From: Chloroflexota bacterium
Lineage (GTDB): Bacteria > Chloroflexota > Limnocylindria > QHBO01
Length of the DNA: 7,323 bases
Reading direction: 5' to 3'
Assembly: GCA_031177555.1 (NCBI GenBank)
Contig: JAPSGM010000091.1
Location: forward strand, 1 to 7,323
Shown here: positions 1 to 5,590 of the stretch, piece by piece
Layout of the letters: the number at the start of each line of letters is the position of its first letter
How positions within the stretch are numbered: position 1 is the first letter of the stretch
The notes under the pieces: generated by a model
What the model was told of the DNA's origin: nothing
The model's input: only the letters and a program-made list of their open reading frames with translations
Databases searched by the model: none
Translations under genes and position numbers: made by a program

Positions 1-125
1 GCTGCGTGGCCTGGCTCGGCCGCGAAACCCCGCCCGTATCAGCAGGTGGGCGAAGACCCGAGCGGCCTGGACGGGGCGGCACGGGTCCCGCCCTTCACAC
101 GTACAGCCATAGCAAGGGGTGATCC
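1..125. other. Upstream flank with no supportable gene
   Basis: No gene can be assigned here. The third plus-strand frame is open from the window edge to a TGA at 120-122, so it could be the tail of an upstream gene, but its 39 or so residues are rich in Gly, Pro and Arg and show no recognisable motif. A short hairpin (GGGCGG at 74-79 pairing with CCGCCC at 88-93, 8-nt loop) is followed by only two T residues, so it is at best a weak terminator. The end of the stretch carries the ribosome binding site of the next gene (AAGGGGTGA, 114-122). I saw no convincing -35/-10 pair. Confidence 0.4.
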
Positions 126-611
126 ATGCGCTCTACGGACCGAACCCTGGACCGAACTCCCTCCCGCCCGATCCCGATTGCGATCAGCCTGCTGGCTGCG
201 CTGGTCCTGGCGCTGGCGGCCTGCACGGCCCAGACCGGGGCGAGCGCGGAATCGACGGCCTCGGCCGACGAGAGCACGGCGAGCACCGAGGCCAGCATGG
301 AGGAGAGCGAGGAGGCGAGCGCCGAGGCGTCAGAGGATGGGGGCCAGGCGATGCAGGTCGACCTCGTCAACTTCGCGTTCGATCCGACCGAGATCACCGT
401 CTCGGTGGGCGACACCGTGCGCTTCGTCAACGGCGACACCGCCGCCCACACCGTCACCGAGGGAACGAACGGCAGCGCCGCCGACGACGCGCGCTTCGAC
501 GAGCAGGTGGCGGCCGGCGAGTCGGTCGAGATCACCTTCGACGAGGCCGGGGACTACGACGTCACCTGCCTGTTCCACGCGAACATGAACATGGTCGTTC
601 ACGTCGAGTAG
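126..611 (+). CDS. Cupredoxin-like (plastocyanin-type) lipoprotein
   Basis: This is a 161-residue exported blue-copper protein, probably anchored by lipid to the outer face of the membrane. Residues 16-33 form a hydrophobic signal ending in a lipobox (L30-A-A-C33), so Cys33 is the expected lipidation site. Residues 34-75 are a low-complexity Ser/Thr/Ala/Glu linker. The cupredoxin domain covers about 76-161, with a typical beta-strand start (VDLVNFAFDPTEITVSVGD). The type 1 copper ligands can be read off as His108 (AAHTV), Cys148, His151 and Met156, with the plastocyanin spacing C-x2-H-x4-M. It is likely a periplasmic or surface electron carrier, although the partner is unknown and copper storage is also possible. 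The ATG is supported by AAGGGGTGA about 6 nt upstream. The next gene has its own promoter, so this one may be transcribed alone. Confidence 0.88.
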   Translation: MRSTDRTLDRTPSRPIPIAISLLAALVLALAACTAQTGASAESTASADESTASTEASMEESEEASAEASEDGGQAMQVDLVNFAFDPTEITVSVGDTVRFVNGDTAAHTVTEGTNGSAADDARFDEQVAAGESVEITFDEAGDYDVTCLFHANMNMVVHVE

Positions 612-648
612 CCGCCTCCGCGCGAGGTTTGACCCTCCCGGGGGGCGG
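612..648 (+). repeat. Nested inverted repeat after the cupredoxin stop
   Basis: The repeat starts one base after the TAG stop (609-611). CCGCCTCC at 612-619 pairs with GGGGGCGG at 641-648 (one T-G wobble). Inside it, GAGG at 624-627 pairs with CCTC at 634-637 around a 6-nt loop. As RNA it gives a stable hairpin but has no following U-tract. It also overlaps the -35 element of the proposed HxlR promoter. It may act as a terminator-like structure for the upstream mRNA or as an operator for the regulator; the sequence alone does not decide. Confidence 0.45.
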
Positions 649-657
649 TGCTATCGT
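629..657 (+). promoter_or_regulatory. Sigma-70-type promoter for the HxlR gene
   Basis: TTGACC at 629-634 and TATCGT at 652-657 are separated by exactly 17 nt, the ideal housekeeping spacing. The predicted transcription start is about 663-665, only 3-5 nt before the ATG at 668. The ATG has no Shine-Dalgarno sequence in front of it, so the transcript may be leaderless or nearly so. The -35 box lies within the inner arm of an inverted repeat (612-648), which would suit negative autoregulation. Confidence 0.5.
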
Positions 658-667
658 CCGGCGCCTG

Positions 668-1045
668 ATGGTCGCCGGGCTCCAGCCGCCGCCCCCCGTA
701 CCGCATCGCTCGCGCGCCGAGCGCCGTGCGGCCGCCCAGCGCGCCGAGTGCGCCGCCACCGCCGCCCTGAACATCCTCGGGCAGAAGTGGGTGCTGCGCA
801 TCGTGCGCGAGCTGGGCACGCGGACCCAGCGCTTCTGCGAGCTGCAGGACGCCCTGGGCGGGGCGAACTCGGCAACGCTCTCCCAGCGGCTCAAGCTGCT
901 GGAGGACGAGGGCCTCATCGACCGCAACCTGGTCTCCGAGACGCCGCCCTGGGTCGAGTACTCCCTCACCGACAAGGGATCCGACCTGCGGCGGGCCATC
1001 ACCGGCATCGACCGCTGGGCCGATCGCTGGGCGTCGCAGCAGTAG
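668..1045 (+). CDS. HxlR-family winged-helix transcriptional regulator
   Basis: This 125-residue DNA-binding regulator fits the HxlR (MarR-like) family, whose members are usually 100-130 residues and often respond to redox or electrophile signals. Family landmarks appear in order: a conserved N-terminal cysteine (Cys28), LGQKWVLRIVREL (37-49), RFCELQDAL (55-63), the recognition-helix region SATLSQRLKLLEDEGLIDR (68-86), and the wing with EYSLTDKGSDL (97-107). In several HxlR relatives the N-terminal cysteine is the sensing residue; here that is inference. The ATG at 668 was chosen because the frame upstream of it overlaps the cupredoxin gene and a good promoter ends just before it. The first 20 residues are Pro/Arg-rich and not conserved-looking. 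The gene is followed 13 nt later by the GAF/fRMsr-like gene, so the two probably share an mRNA. DNA target and ligand are unknown. Confidence 0.88.
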   Translation: MVAGLQPPPPVPHRSRAERRAAAQRAECAATAALNILGQKWVLRIVRELGTRTQRFCELQDALGGANSATLSQRLKLLEDEGLIDRNLVSETPPWVEYSLTDKGSDLRRAITGIDRWADRWASQQ

Positions 1046-1058
1046 CGTCGGGCCAGCC

Positions 1059-1562
1059 ATGGGCCACCCTATCGCCATCGAGGAGCGCCCGGTCGAGCAC
1101 GGCGATGCCCTCAACCTGCTCCGCGCCCTGATTGCCGAGGCTCCGGGACCCAAGGCCGCCGCCCAGCGCGTGGTCGACGAGCTGCACAACCGCTTCGGCC
1201 ACTACGACTGGGTGGGCATCTACTGGCTCGACGCCGACGCCGGCGAGCTGGTGCTGGGTCCCTGGACCGGCCCGGAGGCCACCGAGCACACCCGCATCCC
1301 GCTGGGAGTGGGCATCTGCGGTGCCGCCGCCGCATCGGGGCGGACGGAGATCGTGGACGACGTCACCGCCGATCCTCGCTACCTCGCGTGCTTCGCCAGC
1401 ACCCGCAGCGAGATCGTAGTGCCGATCTTCGCGGAGGGCCACGTGGTCGGCGAGATCGACATCGACGGGTCCGATGCAGCGGCCTACGGTGAGACCGATG
1501 CCCGGTTCCTGGAGGAGGTCGCGGCCCTTCTGGCGCCCCTGCGCCCGCGGCCCGGCGGCTGA
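1059..1562 (+). CDS. GAF-domain protein, free methionine-(R)-sulfoxide reductase-like
   Basis: This is a 167-residue single GAF domain that aligns along its length with free methionine-(R)-sulfoxide reductase (fRMsr/MsrC), which reduces free Met-R-sulfoxide. Visible matches are RIPLGVGICG (79-88), ACFASTRSEIVVPI (110-123) and GEIDIDGS (131-138). Compared from memory with E. coli fRMsr at a constant 7-residue offset, Cys94 becomes Cys87, Cys118 becomes Cys111, Glu125 becomes Glu118, and Asp141/Asp143 become Asp134/Asp136. The position of E. coli Cys84, however, is His77. Two of the three family cysteines and the acidic substrate-site residues are therefore kept. It may still be a reductase using a Cys87-Cys111 pair, or a redox or ligand sensor derived from one. 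The ribosome binding site is weak. It probably shares an mRNA with the HxlR gene 13 nt upstream, in a neighbourhood of redox proteins. Confidence 0.78.
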   Translation: MGHPIAIEERPVEHGDALNLLRALIAEAPGPKAAAQRVVDELHNRFGHYDWVGIYWLDADAGELVLGPWTGPEATEHTRIPLGVGICGAAAASGRTEIVDDVTADPRYLACFASTRSEIVVPIFAEGHVVGEIDIDGSDAAAYGETDARFLEEVAALLAPLRPRPGG

Positions 1563-1597
1563 GCGCTCGCGCCGTAACCGGCCGCGTACCTGAGGCG

Positions 1598-2134
1598 ATG
1601 GCCGACCCCGACGCCCGTCCCGCCGACCAGCGCGGCCGCTTCGAGGAGATCTACGACGAGCAGGTCGTAGCGATCTATCGGTTCGTTCATGCCAGGGTGG
1701 GCAACCGCCCGGACGCGGAGGATCTGACGGCACAGGTGTTCATGCGAGCCATCGAGCAGCTCGACACGTCGCGCGACCGCGGCCAGATCGTGAGCTGGCT
1801 GTACCGTGTCAGCCAGAACGCGATCGCCGACTACTGGCGCGCGTTCTACCGGCTGCCGGTGATCGGCACCGAGCAGGTGGCCCCGGGCTGGGAGCCGATG
1901 GAGCCGGCACCCGCGCGCGAGCGGCCGGGCGAGGACAGCGCCGCGGTGGCGCGGGTGCGGCGGCTGCTGGCCCAGCTCCCCGACCGTTACGCCCGCGTGC
2001 TCGAGCTGCGCTTCCTGCAGCGCCTGTCCGTGGCCGAGACGGCCGAGCGGATGGGGATCAGCCACGGCAACGCGAAGATCCTGCAGTACCGCGCGCTGCG
2101 CAAGGCTGCCCTGCTGGGAGACGACCATGGCTGA
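1598..2134 (+). CDS. ECF-type RNA polymerase sigma factor
   Basis: This is a 178-residue extracytoplasmic-function sigma factor with only the sigma2 and sigma4 domains. Sigma2 covers about residues 14-85, with the core-binding and -10 recognition helices visible as DAEDLTAQVFMRAI (39-52) and WLYRVSQNAIADYWR (67-81). A Pro/Glu-rich linker runs from about 86 to 115. Sigma4 (118-172) has LPDRYARVLELRFLQRLS followed by the helix-turn-helix SVAETAERMGISHGNAKILQ (144-163). No C-terminal extension is present. The ATG at 1598 is the only reasonable start; the nearest Shine-Dalgarno-like TGAGG (1591-1595) sits only 2 nt away, which predicts low basal translation. Its stop lies inside the start of the Rieske gene (8-nt overlap, ATGGCTGA), the usual arrangement for a sigma factor and its membrane anti-sigma partner. 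I found no clear ECF autoregulatory promoter upstream. Confidence 0.92.
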   Translation: MADPDARPADQRGRFEEIYDEQVVAIYRFVHARVGNRPDAEDLTAQVFMRAIEQLDTSRDRGQIVSWLYRVSQNAIADYWRAFYRLPVIGTEQVAPGWEPMEPAPARERPGEDSAAVARVRRLLAQLPDRYARVLELRFLQRLSVAETAERMGISHGNAKILQYRALRKAALLGDDHG

Positions 2135-2960
2135 CGAGCGCGGCTTCGAGCCCACGCCCGACCCGATGTCCGGCGAGCCGGAGGCGGCCCAGCGCTTCGA
2201 CCGCTACCTCGACTCGCTGATCGCCGGCGGCCGCCCCTCGCCCGACGACATCGGCGACCGCGACGAAGCCGAGATGGCACGCCTGGCGGCGGAGATCTCC
2301 GCGGCGGCGGATCCGGACGGCGGCGCGCCCGATCCGGCCTTCGTCGACCAGCTGCGGCTGCGGATGCGCGCAGCCGACGATGGGATCGCGGCCGTACGGG
2401 TTCCGCCCCCGGTGCGTCCTGGGCTGGGCGGGATCTCGCGCGTCCGCATCTCCCGCCGACAGCTCCTGGCCGGCAGTGTCATCGGGGCCGCCGGGATCGC
2501 GGCCGGCGGGCTCGCCGCGAGCGTGCTGCGGCCACCGGACGGCCAGCCCCGCGACCCGATCTGGGACGACGGCAGCGACCTCATCTCCGGCGCCGGCGAG
2601 TGGGTCGAGGTGGCGACGATGGCCGACCTCCCGCCCGGTGGCGCCGTGCGCTTCTCGACGACAGCCTTCGACGGGTTCGTGGTCAACGACGGCGGCGAGA
2701 TTCGCGCCCTCTCATCGGTGTGCACCCACATGGGCTGCACGCTGCGCTTCCGCCAGGGCTGGCAGGACCTGCGCTGCCCCTGCCACGGCGCCAGCTTCGA
2801 CCTGAAGGGCCAGCTCGCCAACAGCCGCGATCGGTGGCGCGAGCAGGGCGGCTACGCCGACGACGAGCGCGCCTACCCGATCGAGCTGCCGGACCTCATC
2901 CGGCCGGCGGTCAGAGTCGCCGAGGGGCGCGTACTGGTCTGGACCGCCGCCAGCACCTGA
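2127..2960 (+). CDS. Membrane-anchored Rieske 2Fe-2S protein, candidate anti-sigma partner
   Basis: This 277-residue protein has three parts. Residues 1-105 are charged and likely cytoplasmic, with a helical stretch (AAQRFDRYLDSLIAGG, 20-35) and DPAFVDQLRLRMRAA (69-83), reminiscent of N-termini of proteins encoded beside ECF sigma factors. Residues 109-134 hold SRRQLL plus a hydrophobic Gly/Ala-rich segment, resembling an internal twin-arginine signal-anchor. Residues 157-275 are the Rieske domain: CTHMGC (199-204) and CPCHG (217-221) give cluster ligands Cys199, His201, Cys217 and His220, with Cys204-Cys219 as the expected disulfide. The folded cluster domain would be exported by Tat and face outward. 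The start is fixed by GGGAG at 2116-2120, 6 nt before the ATG, and the gene overlaps the sigma gene by 8 nt. No cytochrome b gene is nearby, so a role in a bc complex is not supported. Regulatory coupling to the sigma factor is inferred. Confidence 0.88.
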   Translation: MADERGFEPTPDPMSGEPEAAQRFDRYLDSLIAGGRPSPDDIGDRDEAEMARLAAEISAAADPDGGAPDPAFVDQLRLRMRAADDGIAAVRVPPPVRPGLGGISRVRISRRQLLAGSVIGAAGIAAGGLAASVLRPPDGQPRDPIWDDGSDLISGAGEWVEVATMADLPPGGAVRFSTTAFDGFVVNDGGEIRALSSVCTHMGCTLRFRQGWQDLRCPCHGASFDLKGQLANSRDRWREQGGYADDERAYPIELPDLIRPAVRVAEGRVLVWTAAST

Positions 2961-2980
2961 CGAGGGCCGGTCGCGCGGCG

Positions 2981-2994
2981 CGGCGCCATCGCCG
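2981..2994. terminator. Short hairpin between convergent genes
   Basis: The 36-nt gap between the convergent Rieske and small membrane protein genes contains CGGCG (2981-2985), loop CCAT, and CGCCG (2990-2994). This perfect 5-bp GC stem could act on both strands. There is no T-run on either side, so intrinsic termination is doubtful and Rho-dependent ending may be as likely. Confidence 0.22.
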
Positions 2995-2996
2995 AA

Positions 2997-3203
2997 CTAC
3001 CCGAAGAGCCACTCCAGCAGGTAGCCGACGACGTAGGGCGTGGCCAGCGCCGCCAGCGCCGCGGCCAGCGCGATCCCGATGTAGATCATGATCCGCATGT
3101 CCGGCGGCGCCGCGCGCTGTGGCGGCGGCTCGGTCCGTCGCGGCAGGTAGCGGGGCCGGCGTGGCCGACGGTGCTCGTACGGGGCGGGCTTGAGCTCCGG
3201 CAT
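2997..3203 (-). CDS. Small single-pass membrane protein of unknown function
   Basis: This is a 68-residue predicted protein that I do not recognise. Residues 1-35 are rich in Pro and Arg (for example HRRPRRPRYLPRR, 11-23) and residues about 37-60 form one hydrophobic helix (IMIYIGIALAAALAALATPY lies at 38-57), ending YLLEWLFG. By the positive-inside rule the N-terminus would be cytoplasmic. It starts 5 nt after the stop of the transketolase-family gene on the same strand, so it is probably the last gene of that operon. The ribosome binding site is weak, which fits translation by reinitiation after the upstream stop. The clean charge-then-helix layout supports a real gene, but it is short, sits in GC-rich DNA, and could start later at Met36. 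No function can be proposed. Confidence 0.5.
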   Translation of the reverse strand: MPELKPAPYEHRRPRRPRYLPRRTEPPPQRAAPPDMRIMIYIGIALAAALAALATPYVVGYLLEWLFG

Positions 3204-3208
3204 ATCCG

Positions 3209-5590
3209 CTACGCGTCGTGGCCGCGCTCGACCGAGGTGACCAGGTCGCGCAGGCGGCGCAGCCGGGACTCGCGGTCGCGCACGTAACGCTCGATCCCCT
3301 CCAGGATGTGGCCCGGGCCGAGGTGCGCCTCGTCGATGACCTCGTCGACCGAGCCGCCGGTGCGCCAGCGGTCATCCCAGTCGGAGCTGAGCGAGTACTC
3401 CTCGGCGATCGGGCCGTCGACCCAGTCGCGCATGAGCTTGAAGGCGCGGTTGGTGATGGCCATGCCGTCCCATCGGTCCGAGGGCGAGCACAATTCGTCG
3501 CGGTAGGCGGCGTCCTGCATGCGGAACAGCTGCGGGCTGATGGCCGCCACGATGCGCACGTTCAGGTCCTGGCGCTCGATCTCGGGGAGGACCTTTACCA
3601 GGTTGGCGGTGCTCATCGTGCCCTGCACGTAGACCGTCCCGGCGCTCGGGCGGTCCGGTGAGGGCCGGCGCAGGACGTATGCGCCCCGCGCGGCGGTCAG
3701 GTGCGAGTCCATGCCGAGCGCCTCGCGGTCCGGGATCTCGACCGAGGGGCGGGTCAGGTGCAGCGCCACGATGGGCACGTCCCGCGCCAGCGCCGCGGCC
3801 AGCACCACCGGGACCTCGTTGTACTCCCACGGGTGCAGGTCGATGACGTGGCCCTCGGGGAAGAGCTGCGTGACGCCGGTGGCGAAGATCCCGAAGTGGG
3901 TGCGCGAGTCCTCGGCGGTCTCCGGCCCGGAGTGGCCGGCCACCCAGATGACCTTGCCGACCTTCAGCTCGCAGTCCTGGGCGAGCTGGCTGAAGAGGCG
4001 CATCGGGCCGTACTTGAGGTAGCTGAACGACCCGTAGGTGGAGCAGGCCGTCCAGAAGCCGTTGAAGGCGGTGAAGGGGTCATCGGCCAGGTTGACGGTG
4101 GCGATGCCCACGCTGACCCCGGCGTTGGTGAACTCGGTGATCTCCTGCGGCAGGAGCGCGCCGCGCGTGTTGCTGTCGCGGTCGTACCAGCCCCAGCCGG
4201 GCAGGTCCTCCCAGTCCTTGGCGAAGCCGGCGATGTTGGTCGACTCCGCCAGGTCGGCGCTGCAGGCGATGAACAGCGGCCGGTCGTACTCCGCCCGGGC
4301 GGTGGCGTTGACCCAGGCGCCCCAGGCCGCCAGGGCGGCGCGGTTGGGGGCCTTCTCGCCGGGCGACTTCCACAGCTCGGCGGGGTACGCCGAGACGTCG
4401 GTGAAACGCCCGTCGTCGAAGATCGCGGGCCCGCGCCCGCCCAAGCGGAAGCCCTCCGGCCGCTCCGGGACCGATGCCGCCAGCTCCAGGAGCCGATCGC
4501 TCACGGCGTCGACCACCGCCTCGTTGGCGCGCAGGACGCCGATGGCCACCGCCAGGTTGTGACGGGCCTGCGCCTCGCGTTCGGCCCCATCCGATGGCGC
4601 CGGCTCGTCCACGCCGGCGTACTCGACGCCGTGGCGCTCCATGAAGCCGTGCCGCACCGTCCAGAACTCCGGTGAGTTCATGGCATGCGGGCTGCCGTGG
4701 CTCTTGTTGTCGTACTTGCCGTAGCCGCGTCCCTTGCGCGTGCGGAACCAGGCCATGGACGGGACGCGCTCCGGGTTCTCGCCGCGGGCCGCCTCCAGCA
4801 CGGCGCGGGTCACCGGCGCCCACTCCGACCCGGACTCGGTGCCGTTGATGCGCCAGCCATACGGCGTGAACCAGTCGGTCGGCGTGCCGTGCACCACCTG
4901 GCTGATGGCCACGTCATCGATGCCGTAGTCGTTCCAGTCCACCAGGAAGACGAGGTTCTCCAGGCCGAGGCCCCAGGCGGAGTTGCGCGTCTCGTGGCTG
5001 GCGCCGGGCGTCAGGCCGCCCTCGCCCTCGACCACGAAGACCTTGACCTCCTCGACGCCGGCCAGCTTGAGCGCCACCGCCTCGCCGGCGGAGGGCGGCA
5101 TGCCGTGCCCGGAGGGACCGGTGTTGAACTTGAGGAAGAGGGTCTTGCCCTCCATCTCGGCGTGGCCCGGCAGGCCGCCGCGGCGCCGCAGTTTGAGCAG
5201 ATCCTCCCAGGTGAGCGCCCAGCGGCCGTCATCGGGGAAGGCGAACCGCTCGTTGCCGGTGCGCTCGAAGCGCGTCCGCAGGATCTCGTTCAGCGCGGCC
5301 AGGGTCGTGTACACCAGCGGCACGGTGTGGCCGGCGGACAGTACGAAGCGGTCGGCGAAGGGCAGCCACGGGCGACGCAGGTCCCAGCGCATGGCGCCGG
5401 AGAGGAGCAGGGCCAGGAAGAGGTGAACCTTGGACCGCGACCCGCCCGGATGGCCGGACTGGCGATAGTTCAGCGACAGGTCGATCAGCTCGTCGATGAC
5501 GTCCTTGACCAGCTCCCAGTCGTCGAAGGAGCCCGTCGCCCGCTCGTACAGGGCGTCGACGGTCTCTGCTGACGGGCGCGTGGCCGTCAT
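3209..5590 (-). CDS. Transketolase-family ThDP enzyme, long variant
   Basis: This 793-residue enzyme belongs to the transketolase family, which transfers two-carbon ketol units between sugar phosphates in the pentose phosphate pathway. Equivalents of E. coli residues (numbers from memory) are His47 (H26), His88 (H66), His143 (H100), His298 (H261), Glu486 (E411, ThDP activation), Asp561/His565 (D469/H473) and Arg614 (R520, phosphate binding); SADLAES at 444-450 matches the SADLAPS motif. The ThDP/Mg motif is G189-E190-G191 with Asn220, so the usual GDG aspartate is Glu. The protein is about 130 residues longer than typical transketolases; the extra length is spread between landmarks and at the C-terminus. 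It is not a phosphoketolase, although the length is similar. The ATG at 5590 was chosen because it forms an ATGA overlap with the aminotransferase stop; the longer open frame upstream only runs antiframe through that gene. The substrate may differ from standard transketolase. Confidence 0.85.
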   Translation of the reverse strand: MTATRPSAETVDALYERATGSFDDWELVKDVIDELIDLSLNYRQSGHPGGSRSKVHLFLALLLSGAMRWDLRRPWLPFADRFVLSAGHTVPLVYTTLAALNEILRTRFERTGNERFAFPDDGRWALTWEDLLKLRRRGGLPGHAEMEGKTLFLKFNTGPSGHGMPPSAGEAVALKLAGVEEVKVFVVEGEGGLTPGASHETRNSAWGLGLENLVFLVDWNDYGIDDVAISQVVHGTPTDWFTPYGWRINGTESGSEWAPVTRAVLEAARGENPERVPSMAWFRTRKGRGYGKYDNKSHGSPHAMNSPEFWTVRHGFMERHGVEYAGVDEPAPSDGAEREAQARHNLAVAIGVLRANEAVVDAVSDRLLELAASVPERPEGFRLGGRGPAIFDDGRFTDVSAYPAELWKSPGEKAPNRAALAAWGAWVNATARAEYDRPLFIACSADLAESTNIAGFAKDWEDLPGWGWYDRDSNTRGALLPQEITEFTNAGVSVGIATVNLADDPFTAFNGFWTACSTYGSFSYLKYGPMRLFSQLAQDCELKVGKVIWVAGHSGPETAEDSRTHFGIFATGVTQLFPEGHVIDLHPWEYNEVPVVLAAALARDVPIVALHLTRPSVEIPDREALGMDSHLTAARGAYVLRRPSPDRPSAGTVYVQGTMSTANLVKVLPEIERQDLNVRIVAAISPQLFRMQDAAYRDELCSPSDRWDGMAITNRAFKLMRDWVDGPIAEEYSLSSDWDDRWRTGGSVDEVIDEAHLGPGHILEGIERYVRDRESRLRRLRDLVTSVERGHDA

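Noticed and set aside
119..667. N-terminal extension of the HxlR frame back to 119
   Set aside because: The extension overlaps the cupredoxin gene in another frame, is low-complexity Arg/Gly-rich, and would make the protein far longer than the family.
1561..1568. Perfect palindrome GAGCGCTC after the GAF gene
   Set aside because: An 8-bp palindrome is expected by chance in sequence of this GC content and has no second copy or promoter context.
1571..1597. ECF-type autoregulatory promoter before the sigma gene
   Set aside because: GTAACC at 1574-1579 resembles an ECF -35, but the start codon comes about 18 nt later, leaving no room for a properly spaced -10 and leader.
3701..5572. Long plus-strand open frames (3701-4675 and 4685-5572) opposite the transketolase-family gene
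   Set aside because: They are antisense shadows in GC-rich DNA. Their translations are Arg/Gly/Ala-rich with no motifs, while the minus strand carries clear catalytic residues throughout.
3209..5590. Phosphoketolase (Xfp) as the identity of the 793-residue enzyme
   Set aside because: Length fits, but phosphoketolase landmarks such as its GPGHGGPA region and IVGDGEAETGP are absent, while transketolase motifs (SGHPG, LSAGH, SADLA, THF at the H473 position) are present.
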